A DNA stretch of 54,774 bases, from positions 1 through 54,774 of the forward strand of contig JAFTZY010000004.1 of the NCBI GenBank assembly GCA_017460955.1, read 5' to 3'. The notes under the pieces were generated by a model. The model saw only the letters and a program-made list of their open reading frames with translations, made no database searches and was not told the origin of the DNA. The stretch is from Oscillospiraceae bacterium (GTDB lineage: Bacteria > Bacillota > Clostridia > Oscillospirales > Ruminococcaceae). Of this stretch, positions 17,576 to 27,060 are shown in pieces; the first letter of the stretch is position 1; the number at the start of each line of letters is the position of its first letter. The translations under genes were made by a program, and so were the position numbers.

Positions 17576-19144
17576 TCAAGACTGCGTCTTGGCAGTCTCG
17601 TGGTATTCCTTCTCGGTGTTGACATTCCAGATGTTGGTCTTGTCCGTCACGCCGTCCAGGATGTTCCGGACGGTCTCGAAGGAGGTGGCCATGGAGTGGT
17701 CCATGTTGTTGTAGCGGTGCTGGCCGTTTCTGCCGACGCAGTAGAGGTTCTCGAAGCCGGAGAGGTATTTCACCAGCTCGTCCATGTGTGCATAGGTGTC
17801 GAAGTACGCAGGATAGGCCTTCTTGACACGCTCTCTGTGGGCATCGAGGATCTTCTGGTCCTTGGAGATGACACCCATCATCCGCAGCTCGCGCACGGCG
17901 AAGGTGATGCACTCGGCGTCGGTCATGTTCCAGAACTTGTCACCCTCGGCACAGAAGTATTCCAGACCGATCCAGACATGATCCTCCGGATGCTCCACCA
18001 TGTAGGGGGACCAGTTGTTGAAGATCTGGATGCGTCCCAAACGCACACCCGTATCCTGGACATAGATCCAGCAGTCGGGGACAATGTTGCCGAGCGTGCG
18101 GATGTTCGTCTCGTTCTTGAGCTGGAGCTTGTCAAGGAGCAGTCCCACCGTCACGAAATCACGGTACGGCAGGCCCTGTGCGATCTCTGCCTCCCTTGCC
18201 GGGACATCGTTCATGCCGGCGACCAGATCCTTGACCGGCATCGAGGAGATGAAAATGTCAGCCTCCACCGTATGCTCGCCGTCCGGGGACTGCACGGTCA
18301 CGGACTCGACCTTGTCGGTGCCGTTCGTGCGGATGCCGGTGACGCGGGCATGCATCACGATCTGCCCGCCGAGCTTTTTGAACTCCTCGGCTGTGGTCTC
18401 CCAGAGCTGGCCGGGACCGTACTTGGGATAGTAGAATTCCTCAATGAGGGAGGTCTCCACCTTGCCCTTGCCCTTGCTGCCGGTCACCTTGCCGAACATA
18501 TCCTTGATGACGGCCATGATGGACAGGCCCTTGACGCGCTGTGCGCCCCAGTCCGCGGAGATCTCACGCGGGTGGCGGCCCCAGAGCTTCTCGGTGTAGC
18601 CCTCGAAGAACATCGAATAGAGCTTCTTGCCGAAGCGGTTGATGTAGAAGTTTTCAAGCGAATCCTCGGGCTTCTTGGCAACGGAGGCGCCCAGATAGCT
18701 GAAGCCCGCCTCCATGGTGGTGCCAAAGCCCATATTCTTGATGGTGTCCCATTTGAGGGAGACCGGATAGTCAAAGAATTTGTGCTGGTAGTAGATGCGG
18801 GACACTCTGCCGCGCACGAGCATGACGCGGTCCTCCTTGTCCGGATCGGGACCGCCCGGGCTCAGGGGCTTTTCGCGGCCGAGGAGCCTGTCGTCAAAGG
18901 ACGGACTGCCCTGGCGGGGCATCATGTCCTGCCACCACTGCATGACCTCCTGGTCCTTGGAGAAGAACCGGTGGCCGCCGATGTCCATACGGTTGCCGCC
19001 GTGGCGGACCGTGCGGGAAATACCGCCGATGGCGCCGGATTCCTCGTAAATTGTCACCTTGTATTCCTCAGGTGCCCGACGCAGAAGCTCATAGCCGGCC
19101 GTCAGACCTGCCGGACCTGCGCCGATGATCACCACTTGTTTCAT
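17576..19144 (-). CDS. FAD-dependent oxidoreductase, UDP-galactopyranose mutase/protoporphyrinogen oxidase-like
   Basis: A 522-residue flavoprotein with the FAD-binding [17 protein letters not shown] motif at residues 4-20 and a Glf-like block ([24 protein letters not shown]). The sequence resembles proteins annotated as NAD(P)/FAD-dependent oxidoreductases next to glycan genes, rather than classic 370-residue UDP-galactopyranose mutase. It may act on nucleotide sugars or isoprenoid-linked substrates. Upstream, at 22 bp, lies a 40-residue membrane protein with its own ribosome site. The precise reaction is unresolved. Confidence 0.82.
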   Translation of the reverse strand: MKQVVIIGAGPAGLTAGYELLRRAPEEYKVTIYEESGAIGGISRTVRHGGNRMDIGGHRFFSKDQEVMQWWQDMMPRQGSPSFDDRLLGREKPLSPGGPDPDKEDRVMLVRGRVSRIYYQHKFFDYPVSLKWDTIKNMGFGTTMEAGFSYLGASVAKKPEDSLENFYINRFGKKLYSMFFEGYTEKLWGRHPREISADWGAQRVKGLSIMAVIKDMFGKVTGSKGKGKVETSLIEEFYYPKYGPGQLWETTAEEFKKLGGQIVMHARVTGIRTNGTDKVESVTVQSPDGEHTVEADIFISSMPVKDLVAGMNDVPAREAEIAQGLPYRDFVTVGLLLDKLQLKNETNIRTLGNIVPDCWIYVQDTGVRLGRIQIFNNWSPYMVEHPEDHVWIGLEYFCAEGDKFWNMTDAECITFAVRELRMMGVISKDQKILDAHRERVKKAYPAYFDTYAHMDELVKYLSGFENLYCVGRNGQHRYNNMDHSMATSFETVRNILDGVTDKTNIWNVNTEKEYHETAKTQS

Positions 19145-19166
19145 GCCTGATTCCTCCTAAAATTAC

Positions 19167-19289
19167 TTATTCCACACTCAGGTAGTTGCGCTTGACGCCG
19201 CCCTCATACCCGCTGATGAGCCGGTATACGGCATAGGCGGCAGCGCCGAGTGCGGCAAGAATGCACAGCGCCTTGATAAACTGCTTCAT
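19167..19289 (-). CDS. 40-residue single-span membrane miniprotein
   Basis: An ATG-to-TAA frame of 40 residues begins MKQFIKALCILAALGAAAYA, forms one hydrophobic helix, then a short polar tail ending in SVE. AGGAGGT sits at a proper distance upstream, and the flavoprotein gene follows after 22 bp. A -10 match lies 39 bases upstream. Good signals and operon placement support expression; the family is unknown. Confidence 0.65.
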   Translation of the reverse strand: MKQFIKALCILAALGAAAYAVYRLISGYEGGVKRNYLSVE

Positions 19290-19327
19290 ATTCCGACCTC
19301 CTGTTCCGGATCTGGTTTGTATCTTTC

Positions 19328-19356
19328 ATTATAACACATTCAAACGGAAATTTCCA
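19328..19356 (-). promoter_or_regulatory. Promoter for the miniprotein-flavoprotein unit
   Basis: On the minus strand TATAAT (19328-19333) lies 17 bases from TGGAAA (19351-19356), a weak -35. A CCGGTGGCGAA string lies next to it. Confidence 0.5.
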
Positions 19357-19425
19357 CCTCCGGTGGCGAATTCCACATTCTGCACAAATGCACGATCGTG
19401 TTTTTGTATACTATGATGAGGTGCT

Positions 19426-20493
19426 TCATTCCTCCTCGAGGTCATACACCGACGGGACGTCGAGGTATTCCTCCAGGGTCAGGTCCTGGGACATGATCTC
19501 GCGTGCGACCTCCTCGCCGACATAGCGGATGTGCCAGGACTCATAGGTATAGCCGGTGACATCCTCCCTGCCCTCGGGGAAGCGGATGATGAAGCCGTAC
19601 TCATGGCAGTGGGCCTTGAGCCACTGGCCCTCGGGGGTCTCGGCAAAGCCGTTTTCGATGGTGTTGCAGTCGATGGCATAGCCGGACTGGTGCTCGGAAT
19701 GCCCGGGGCGTGCCGACACGGAGTCGGCATATTCCTTGCTGTAGCCGGAGCACATGCTCTGGTAGACCTTGACCTGGTAGCTGTAGCTGCGGTAATCGGA
19801 GCCGCGGTAGATGTTCAGCCCCTGTGCGGCCGCATCGGCGGAGAGCCGGTCGAAGGCCTCCTGCGTCACGGGCAGGAGCCCGGGGTCGTAGGTCTCGGGC
19901 AGGCTGTAGGACTTGTTCACGATGAGGATGCCGTCCACATAGGTACACCCGTCCTCACCGACGGTGAGCTCCCGGACATGCACGGGGATGCGCACCTCCT
20001 CCTCGCCGCAGGTCACGATGACCTCACAGGAGCCGCGTTCAAAGCCCGTGACCTTGCCATGCTCGTCCACATCGCAGATATTGGGGTCGGTGACGGCATA
20101 GCTGAGTGCATCGCGGCCCACACCGGCGGGGATGACGGGGACGTCATGGGAGCGTCCGATGCGGACATAGAGGTTTTCGGCCGTGGGGGTGATGTGCGCG
20201 GTACCCGAAACTGCGGCAGGCGCGGCCGTCTCAGGCGGTGCATCCGTGGGATCGGGCACGGACACCTCGGGCGCTTCGGAGACCTCCGCGGCGGGCGGAT
20301 CCGTCGGAAGCACGGAGGCATCCGTCAGGACGGCGGGCGGATCGGGGGTATCCGGGACATCCGGCGTTTTCTCCGGGAAGGCCTGACGGCCGATCATGAC
20401 GATGGCGAACACGAGCAGTCCGCACAACAGGATGAAATACAGATAATACCGGTAGCGCAGCAGTGCATGACTGCGCCTGTTTTTCTTTGCCAT
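19426..20493 (-). CDS. VanY-type D-alanyl-D-alanine carboxypeptidase, membrane-anchored
   Basis: A 355-residue protein: cytoplasmic KKNRR tail, one membrane span (about residues 15-36), a Pro/Thr/Asp-rich linker, a Big2-like beta domain (about 95-175) and an M15B peptidase domain. The zinc and catalytic motifs are intact: SARPGHSEHQSGYAID and ESWHIRYVG. It would trim terminal D-Ala from peptidoglycan stem peptides outside the membrane. It has its own promoter and stands alone; no van regulatory genes are present, so glycopeptide resistance is not implied. Confidence 0.92.
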   Translation of the reverse strand: MAKKNRRSHALLRYRYYLYFILLCGLLVFAIVMIGRQAFPEKTPDVPDTPDPPAVLTDASVLPTDPPAAEVSEAPEVSVPDPTDAPPETAAPAAVSGTAHITPTAENLYVRIGRSHDVPVIPAGVGRDALSYAVTDPNICDVDEHGKVTGFERGSCEVIVTCGEEEVRIPVHVRELTVGEDGCTYVDGILIVNKSYSLPETYDPGLLPVTQEAFDRLSADAAAQGLNIYRGSDYRSYSYQVKVYQSMCSGYSKEYADSVSARPGHSEHQSGYAIDCNTIENGFAETPEGQWLKAHCHEYGFIIRFPEGREDVTGYTYESWHIRYVGEEVAREIMSQDLTLEEYLDVPSVYDLEEE

Positions 20494-20543
20494 AGCTGCC
20501 TCTCTTTTCTTTGTTTCTGTCTATAGGAAAGCGAACACTTTTT

Positions 20544-20572
20544 ATTATACCACATCCGTCCGGGTTTGTCAC
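20544..20572 (-). promoter_or_regulatory. Promoter for the VanY-type gene
   Basis: On the minus strand, GTGACA and TATAAT are separated by 17 bases, 51 bases upstream of the start. Confidence 0.72.
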
Positions 20573-20669
20573 CTGTTTTTTGTAAAAAGGCAGAAATTTT
20601 TTCAGAGGATGGTTTCCGGCGGTTTTCAAAATCCCGCCCCCGGGACTCTATTTTTTTCCGCAAACCCCC

Positions 20670-20698
20670 TTGCTTTTTCATGAAAAATGTATTACAAT
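20670..20698 (+). promoter_or_regulatory. Promoter for the GH74 gene
   Basis: TTGCTT and TACAAT with a 17-base spacer, 63 bases before the chosen start. Confidence 0.65.
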
Positions 20699-20760
20699 AA
20701 GAATAAGTCCGCAAGGACCTCCGGATAGAAATGACTGATCGTGAGAAAGGGAACATGTTT

Positions 20761-23343
20761 ATGCGTATTCTGAAAAAACTGACGGCGGCAGCACTCAGCG
20801 CTGCTCTGCTCTGTACCGCCGTACCCGCCACCGGCATCCTCGCCGCCGACGGGACCTCCATCGAAAGCAGCTATACCTGGGGAACGCTCCATATCGGCGG
20901 CGCCGGCTTCGTCTCCGGCATCGTCACCGGGCAGAAGGAAATGTACCTGCGTACCGACGTGGGCGGTGCGTATAAGTACGACTACACCAAGAAGGCATGG
21001 GTCCAGCTCTTCGGCTTCCTCAATGAGGAGCAGCGCGGCCTTCTGAGCGTCAAGGGCATCGCCATCGACCCCACCGACGACAATACCGCTTACTTCCTGT
21101 GCGGCTGTGCCTATTTCTCCGGCGCACGCACCTCCATCTTCAAGACCACCGACGGCGGCAAGACCTTCACCGAATCCGACGTCACCGACCTCATCCAGAT
21201 CCACGGCAACGGCGACGGCAGAGAATGCGCCGAGCCCATCGCCATCGATCCCGATGACCCCGATACCGTTTACGCCGGCGGCGATGTCACCGCAGGGGAG
21301 TCCGCTCTCATCAAATCCACCGACGGCGGCAAGACCTGGAAGGCAGTCCCCGGCTATGACGCGCTCGGGCTCTTCACCCAGTCCCTCAAATACCCCTCCT
21401 GGACCGATCATATGGTCCGCGGCACCGAAAAGAAGGAGTACAATGAGCAGAACGGCATCGCCTGCATCCTTATCGAGGGCGGCAAGGTCTATGTCGGCAC
21501 CTCCGTGACCGGACAGGCCAATATCCATGTGGCGGATGTGGCAACGGACGAGTTCAAGGCCCTCTCCAAGGACCTGCCCACGGCCAATTACCCCGTTTCC
21601 ATCTCCTCCGACAAGAACGGCAATCTCTTCTTTACCTACATCGCAGGGCTGGCCTTCTCGGGCAGCGCGGGCGGCGCGTATGCATACAATGTCAAGGCGG
21701 GCTCTGTCAAGAAGCTCTCCGTGACCGACAATGCCGTGGGCATGATCACCGTGGACAGGAACGATCCCACGAAGATGGTGGCCCGCACCTGCGGCCTGTG
21801 GTCGGATCAGTGGTTCGAGGAGGAATGGACGGAGGGCTCCATCGCCTGGGGCGATCACTTCTTCCGCTCCACCGACGGCGGCGAGACCTGGCAGGACATC
21901 ACCCCCGGCCAGCAGGTCGGACAGTACACCGACAATCACTATTTTGTTTCCAATCCCATCGACACGGGCGGCTATGACTGGATCTACGGCAAGGCCTGCC
22001 ACTGGGGCAGCGGCATCCTCATTGATCCGCGCAATTCCGACAAGATCCTCCTGACCTCCGGCAACGGCGTGTATGCGTGCGACAATGTGTGGGATGAGAA
22101 GGGCGTGCAGTTCTACTTCGACCCGAACGGCGTCGAGGAGGTCGTGGCACTCGACATGGTCAGCGTACCCGGCGGTGCGGCCTATTCCGCCATCGGCGAC
22201 TATGACGGCTTCATTCACACGAATGTCAGCGACATCCCGCAGCAGTACCAGCCGAACATCGGCTCGACCAGCGCCATCGCCTACTGCCCGGCCGATCCCA
22301 AGGTCATGGCCCGTGCATCGGAGCACGATGCCAAGGGCTACTACTCCCTGGACGGCGGCAAGACCTGGAAGGAGCTCGGACTGCCGAGCGGCGGCGGCAA
22401 AATGGCCATCACCCAGCTCTCGGACGGCACCTACCGCTTCATCAAGGCCAATGCCGACAATGCCACCGTGCAGTATTCGGATGATTTCGGCGGGACCTGG
22501 CAGACCTCCGAGGGGACCTCGGGCACCCGGACGACCTATCCGATGGTGGACCCGGAGAATCCGGCCATTGTGTACGGCTCGGGCATCAAGTACAATTCCT
22601 ACTGGGCATCGGATATGACCAAGAAGGAGCCGACGCTCGATGATGCACAGTATGATTTCTACGTCAGCACGGACTACGGTGCCACCTTCACCCGCACGAT
22701 CGTGTGCATGTACGACCAGTGCGACCACACGGGGGATCTGGCGTACATCTCGACCGACAAGCTCGCCATGGCAGTGGGCTGGAACGGTATGTACTTCATC
22801 ACCGACGGCGGTGCGACCATTGAGAAGTCCGATGTGTACTACTGCAAGAGCATCGGCTACGGTGCGCCCGAGAAGGAGGGCGGCCCCAACACGCTGTACA
22901 TCTACGGCAGACCGGACGAGAGCGATCCGGAGGGCATATACCGTTCCGTGGACGGCGGTGAGAGCTGGGTCTGCATCAACACGCAGCATCTGTACGGCGG
23001 CACGGGCAACGGCAATTTCATCGTCGGTGACATGAACACCTTCGGCAAGGTCTACATGTCCACGGTCGGCTGCGGCATCGTGTACGGTATGCCCTCCGAT
23101 GCGACGGAGCCGGAGCTCCCGACGGACAGCGAGCTTACGGTGACGATCTGGGGCGATGCGGACGATGACGGTGACTGCGACATCATGGATGTCATCTGCG
23201 TCAACAAGGAGCAGCTCGGTTCCGAGGTCCTCTCGGAGCAGGGGGCGCTCAATGCGGATGTGGACCGCAGCGGCGGCCTGTCCTTCACGGATGCGGTGAA
23301 TATTATGAGATCCCTGGTGGATCTGGTGAAGCTTCCGGTATAA
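20761..23343 (+). CDS. Dockerin-bearing GH74 xyloglucanase/endoglucanase
   Basis: An 860-residue secreted enzyme. A signal peptide (KK, then a Leu/Ala core, ending near AAD) precedes two seven-bladed-propeller-type regions rich in STDGGKTW-type turns. The family-74 aspartate D66 sits in RTDVGGAY, and a second GDYDGF motif lies near residue 480. Residues about 795-860 form a type I dockerin with two calcium repeats (GDADDDGDCDIMDV and ADVDRSGGLSFTDAV). It should cleave xyloglucan or related beta-1,4-glucans while docked on a cohesin scaffold. ATGs at 20755 and 20731 are alternative starts. Confidence 0.93.
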   Translation: MRILKKLTAAALSAALLCTAVPATGILAADGTSIESSYTWGTLHIGGAGFVSGIVTGQKEMYLRTDVGGAYKYDYTKKAWVQLFGFLNEEQRGLLSVKGIAIDPTDDNTAYFLCGCAYFSGARTSIFKTTDGGKTFTESDVTDLIQIHGNGDGRECAEPIAIDPDDPDTVYAGGDVTAGESALIKSTDGGKTWKAVPGYDALGLFTQSLKYPSWTDHMVRGTEKKEYNEQNGIACILIEGGKVYVGTSVTGQANIHVADVATDEFKALSKDLPTANYPVSISSDKNGNLFFTYIAGLAFSGSAGGAYAYNVKAGSVKKLSVTDNAVGMITVDRNDPTKMVARTCGLWSDQWFEEEWTEGSIAWGDHFFRSTDGGETWQDITPGQQVGQYTDNHYFVSNPIDTGGYDWIYGKACHWGSGILIDPRNSDKILLTSGNGVYACDNVWDEKGVQFYFDPNGVEEVVALDMVSVPGGAAYSAIGDYDGFIHTNVSDIPQQYQPNIGSTSAIAYCPADPKVMARASEHDAKGYYSLDGGKTWKELGLPSGGGKMAITQLSDGTYRFIKANADNATVQYSDDFGGTWQTSEGTSGTRTTYPMVDPENPAIVYGSGIKYNSYWASDMTKKEPTLDDAQYDFYVSTDYGATFTRTIVCMYDQCDHTGDLAYISTDKLAMAVGWNGMYFITDGGATIEKSDVYYCKSIGYGAPEKEGGPNTLYIYGRPDESDPEGIYRSVDGGESWVCINTQHLYGGTGNGNFIVGDMNTFGKVYMSTVGCGIVYGMPSDATEPELPTDSELTVTIWGDADDDGDCDIMDVICVNKEQLGSEVLSEQGALNADVDRSGGLSFTDAVNIMRSLVDLVKLPV

Positions 23344-23349
23344 ATCATA

Positions 23350-23371
23350 AAAGCCCCCGCAAGGGGGCTTT
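23350..23371 (+). terminator. Terminator after the GH74 gene
   Basis: AAAGCCCCC/GGGGGCTTT around GCAA, followed by a T-rich stretch. The same arms occur at 43570-43591. Confidence 0.82.
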
Positions 23372-23378
23372 CCCTTTT

Positions 23379-23411
23379 AGAGGTAAGAGGTGAGAAGTAA
23401 GAGGTTAGAGA
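23379..23411 (+). repeat. Purine-rich AGAGGTAAGAGG-type short repeats
   Basis: Imperfect tandem units related to those at 1801-1840, between the terminator and the paaK promoter. Confidence 0.55.
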
Positions 23412-23428
23412 CCGTCCAGATATTATCA

Positions 23429-23457
23429 TTGACAAACGTCCCCGAATATGCTATAAT
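23429..23457 (+). promoter_or_regulatory. Consensus promoter for the paaK-ior operon
   Basis: A perfect TTGACA (23429-23434), 17 bases, TATAAT (23452-23457). The leader of about 95 bases contains a small TGCAG/CTGCA inverted repeat followed by seven T residues. Confidence 0.9.
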
Positions 23458-23558
23458 AAGGACAAGTGTGCAGAGTGCAGCATAATCACTGCATTTTTTT
23501 ATCAAAACTATGATTTTTGCACAATACCGGAAACTACCAGAAAGGGAAGTGACAAAGC

Positions 23559-24866
23559 ATGTTTTTTCAGAAGGACATCGAGACCATGTCCCGGAAGGAC
23601 ATCGAAGAGCTGCAGCTCAAAAAGCTCAGGGCACAGGTACAGTTCTGTATGGACAATGTGCCCTTCTATCATGAGCGCCTGACCAAGGCAGGGGTGACCC
23701 CCGACAAGATCAAATGTCTGTCGGACATCCGGTACATCCCCTATACCACCAAGGCCGACATCCGTGACCACTACCCCTACGGACTGTTCGCCGTGCCGAT
23801 GAAGGACATCGTGCGCATCCATGCCTCCTCCGGTACCACCGGCAAGCCCACCGTTGTGGGCTATACAAGGCAGGACCTGGATGTGTGGAGCGACTGCGTG
23901 GCAAGACTTTGCGCGGCCGTCGGCGTCAACGACAACGACATTGCCCAGATCTCCTTCGGGTACGGTCTGTTCACCGGTGCGCTCGGCCTGCATTACGGCC
24001 TTGAAAAGCTCGGCTGTGCCGTCATCCCGATCTCCTCGGGCAATACCAAGAAGCAGGCCATGATCCTCAAGGACTTCGGCACCACCGTGCTCATCTCCAC
24101 GCCCTCCTATGCCATGTATATGAGTGAGGTCGCCCATGAATGCGGCATCTCCAATGAGGAGCTCAAGCTCCGTATCGGCCTGTTCGGCTCCGAGGGCTGC
24201 ACCGATGCGCTGCGTGACAAGATCGAACAGGGCTTCGGCCTGTTCTCCACCGATAACTACGGTATGAGCGAGCTCCAGGGACCGGGCGTCTCCGGTGAGT
24301 GCGAATACCGCTGCGGCCTGCATTTCGCCGAGGACCACTTCCTCCCCGAGGTCATCGACAGCGAGACCGGTGAGGTCCTGCCGCCCGGCGAAAAGGGCGA
24401 GCTCGTCGTCACCCCGCTGTCCCGCCAGGGCTTCCCGCTGCTCCGGTACCGCACCAAGGACATCACCCGGCTGCACTATGAGAAGTGCCGCTGCGGCCGC
24501 ACCCATGTGCGCATGGAGAAGGTCCAGGGGCGGAGCGACGACATGCTCAAGATCCGCGGCGTGAATGTGTTCCCGTCCCAGATCGAGAGCGTGATGGCCA
24601 ATATCGAGGGCATCTCGCCGCATTATGAGCTCATCCTCACCAGAAAGAACTACACCGATTACCTCGAGGTGCGCATCGAGATCATCGACGAGCACCTGCT
24701 TGAAAGCTTTGCCGATCTCGAACGCCTCCAGAAGAAGGCCGTCGATCAGCTCAAGACCGTGCTGGGCATCCAGGCCAAGGTCACCCTCGTGGCACCCCGG
24801 ACCATCCAGCGCTATGAGGGCAAGGCAAAGCGTATCATCGACAAGCGCCAGGAATCCGAGGCATAA
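23559..24866 (+). CDS. paaK: Phenylacetate-CoA ligase family protein
   Basis: A 435-residue AMP-forming ligase of the PaaK group. The phosphate-binding loop SSGTTGKP is at residues 90-97. The YGMSELQGPGVSGEC segment and the C-terminal RSDDMLKIRGVNVFPSQIE block are family hallmarks. It activates phenylacetate or other aryl acids, consistent with the indolepyruvate oxidoreductase encoded immediately downstream, which makes arylacetyl-CoA from arylpyruvates. In gut anaerobes the pair may run in reverse, reductively carboxylating aryl acids to amino acids. The direction is inference. Confidence 0.93.
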   Translation: MFFQKDIETMSRKDIEELQLKKLRAQVQFCMDNVPFYHERLTKAGVTPDKIKCLSDIRYIPYTTKADIRDHYPYGLFAVPMKDIVRIHASSGTTGKPTVVGYTRQDLDVWSDCVARLCAAVGVNDNDIAQISFGYGLFTGALGLHYGLEKLGCAVIPISSGNTKKQAMILKDFGTTVLISTPSYAMYMSEVAHECGISNEELKLRIGLFGSEGCTDALRDKIEQGFGLFSTDNYGMSELQGPGVSGECEYRCGLHFAEDHFLPEVIDSETGEVLPPGEKGELVVTPLSRQGFPLLRYRTKDITRLHYEKCRCGRTHVRMEKVQGRSDDMLKIRGVNVFPSQIESVMANIEGISPHYELILTRKNYTDYLEVRIEIIDEHLLESFADLERLQKKAVDQLKTVLGIQAKVTLVAPRTIQRYEGKAKRIIDKRQESEA

Positions 24867-24883
24867 CAGAAAGGACTGATCCC

Positions 24884-26662
24884 ATGAAAGAACTCATGAT
24901 CGGCAACGCTGCCGTTGCCAGAGGCTTGTATGAAGCCGGTGTGCAGGTGGTTTCCAGCTATCCGGGTACCCCCAGCACCGAGATCACGGAATTTTCCGCG
25001 ACCTATGACGAGGTCTACTGTGAGTGGGCCCCCAATGAGAAGGTCGCCATGGAGGCCGCCTTCGGTGCCTCCCTCCAGGGCGTGCGCTCGGCCTGCTGCA
25101 TGAAGCATGTGGGCCTGAACGTGGCTGCCGACCCGCTCTTTACCCTCTCGTATACCGGCGTGACCGGCGGACTTGTGGTCTGTGTCGCCGACGATCCCGG
25201 GATGCATTCGTCCCAGAACGAGCAGGATTCCCGGCACTATGCCGTTGCCGCCAAGGTGCCGATGCTCGAGCCGGCCGATTCCCAGGAATGTAAGGACTTT
25301 GCAAAGCTCGCCTTCGAGATCTCCGAGCAGTTCGACACCCCCTGTATGCTCCGGATGTGTACAAGGATCGCCCATGCCCAGAGCGTGGTGGAGCTGGAGG
25401 AGCGCGTCGTTCCGGAGAAGAAGCCCTATGTGAAGAATCCCCAGAAATTCATTATGGCCCCCGCCAATGCCATTGCCCGCCATCCCTTTGTGGAGGAGCG
25501 TACCGAGAAGCTGCGTGCCTATGCCGAAACCGCCCCGGTCAACCGCGTGGAAATGGGCGGCACCGACATCGGCATCATCACCTCCGGCACCTGCTACCAG
25601 TACTGCAAGGAGGTGTTCGGGGACAGCGTGAGCATCTTAAAGCTCGGTATGCTCAATCCCCTGCCGGTCGAAAAGATCCGGGAGTTTGCCGGAAAGGTCG
25701 GCAAGCTCTATGTGGTCGAGGAGCTCGACGGTGTCATTGAATCCCACTGCCGCAGCATCGGCGTGGATGTCATCGGCAAGGAGCGCTTCTCTGCGCTCGG
25801 GGAATTCTCCCAGAAGTCCATTGCCGAGGCCTTCGGCATGGAGCCGAAGGAGACCGTGACCGCCGATACCCAGGTGCCCGTGCGTCCGCCCGTGATGTGC
25901 TCCGGATGTCCGCACAGAGGCCTGTACTATGTGCTGGCAAAGAACAAGCTCACCGTCCTCGGCGACATCGGCTGCTATACGCTCGGTATGGCACCGCCCC
26001 TGTGCGCACTCGACTCGACGCTGTGCATGGGTGCGTCCATTTCCGGCCTGCACGGCTTCAACAAGGCCTCGGGCGGGGAGACGGAAAATAAGACCGTCTG
26101 TGTCATCGGCGACTCCACCTTCATGCATTCGGGCATGACGGGACTTGCCAATGTGGCCTATAACGGCTCGAATTCGACCGTCATCATTCTCGATAATTCC
26201 ATCACCGGCATGACCGGTCATCAGCAGAACCCCACCACCGGCTACAACATCAAGGGCGATCCGGCGACCAAGATCAACCTCGAGGCACTGTGCCATGCCC
26301 TGGGCATCGAGCGCGTGCGCGTCGTGGATCCGTATGATCTTGAGGGCACGGAAAAGGCCGTTCTCGAGGAGCTCGCGGTGGAGGCACCGTCCGTCATCAT
26401 CTCCAGAAGACCCTGCGTTCTGCTCAAATATGTTAAACCCAAGGCACCCGTTGCCGTGAACAAGGACAAGTGCCGCTCCTGCAAGCGCTGCATGAAGCTC
26501 GGCTGTCCGTCCATCCACATGGATGCCGACGGCAAGGCAGGGATCGACAATACGCTCTGTGTGGGCTGCGGTGTCTGTGAGCAGCTGTGTCCGTTCGGTG
26601 CCATCGAGCACACGGAGGCCACCATGGCAGAGCTGCCCCCGGCCCAGTCCGTCGCACAGTAA
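24884..26662 (+). CDS. iorA: Indolepyruvate:ferredoxin oxidoreductase, alpha subunit
   Basis: 592 residues. The N-terminal pyrimidine-binding region (ASYPGTPSTEI-like SSYPGTPSTEI) is followed by a thiamine-diphosphate domain with GDSTFMHSGMTGL and a metal-binding NSITGMTGHQQNP. The C-terminus, from about residue 528, has two ferredoxin-type clusters, CRSCKRCMKLGC and CVGCGVCEQLC. It exchanges aryl 2-oxo acids and arylacetyl-CoA using ferredoxin electrons. It starts 17 bases after paaK and works with iorB, one gene further on. Confidence 0.96.
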   Translation: MKELMIGNAAVARGLYEAGVQVVSSYPGTPSTEITEFSATYDEVYCEWAPNEKVAMEAAFGASLQGVRSACCMKHVGLNVAADPLFTLSYTGVTGGLVVCVADDPGMHSSQNEQDSRHYAVAAKVPMLEPADSQECKDFAKLAFEISEQFDTPCMLRMCTRIAHAQSVVELEERVVPEKKPYVKNPQKFIMAPANAIARHPFVEERTEKLRAYAETAPVNRVEMGGTDIGIITSGTCYQYCKEVFGDSVSILKLGMLNPLPVEKIREFAGKVGKLYVVEELDGVIESHCRSIGVDVIGKERFSALGEFSQKSIAEAFGMEPKETVTADTQVPVRPPVMCSGCPHRGLYYVLAKNKLTVLGDIGCYTLGMAPPLCALDSTLCMGASISGLHGFNKASGGETENKTVCVIGDSTFMHSGMTGLANVAYNGSNSTVIILDNSITGMTGHQQNPTTGYNIKGDPATKINLEALCHALGIERVRVVDPYDLEGTEKAVLEELAVEAPSVIISRRPCVLLKYVKPKAPVAVNKDKCRSCKRCMKLGCPSIHMDADGKAGIDNTLCVGCGVCEQLCPFGAIEHTEATMAELPPAQSVAQ

Positions 26663-26676
26663 GCGGAGGACGGGAT

Positions 26677-27036
26677 ATGGACAGAGCAGAAACAGCCGTA
26701 CAGCGCAAGCGCTCGTGCAACTGCTGTCAGGCCGTGCTGCTTGCCTATGCGGATAAGCTCGGGATGGAGGAAGCACAGCTTCTGAAGCTCGGCGCGGCAT
26801 TCGGTGCCGGCATGGGCGGTATGCAGGGGACCTGCGGTGCGCTCGTGGGCGCAGAAATGGTGCTCGGGCTCCTGGGCGGCAGCATGGCTAAGGCAAGGGC
26901 GCTGCATCAGGATTTCACGCAGCGCTGCGGGGCTTCCCTGTGCAAGGATCTCAAGGGCATCGGGACGGGGAAGGTCCTGTGTCCGTGCGACGAATGTGTC
27001 CGCAATGCGGTACTGGCCCTGGAGGCAGGAATTTGA
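26677..27036 (+). CDS. C_GCAxxG_C_C-type redox protein
   Basis: A 119-residue, cysteine-rich protein inserted between iorA and iorB. Cysteines occur as CNCC near the N-terminus, in GGMQGTCGALVGA, in CGASLC and in CPCDEC, a layout typical of the C_GCAxxG_C_C family of probable membrane-associated or redox proteins. The function of that family is not established. GCGGAGGA seven bases before the ATG supports the start. The position suggests a cofactor or electron-transfer role tied to the oxidoreductase, as inference. Confidence 0.8.
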   Translation: MDRAETAVQRKRSCNCCQAVLLAYADKLGMEEAQLLKLGAAFGAGMGGMQGTCGALVGAEMVLGLLGGSMAKARALHQDFTQRCGASLCKDLKGIGTGKVLCPCDECVRNAVLALEAGI

Positions 27037-27060
27037 CGTGATCTGGAAGGAGTAGAACCT

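Noticed and set aside
19426..20493. Vancomycin-resistance determinant
   Set aside because: A lone VanY-type carboxypeptidase without vanRS, vanHAX or similar is an ordinary wall enzyme.
20692..22989. Very long minus-strand open frame inside the GH74 gene
   Set aside because: Long antisense frames are expected in this GC-rich coding sequence; the plus strand has clear domains, signal peptide and dockerin.
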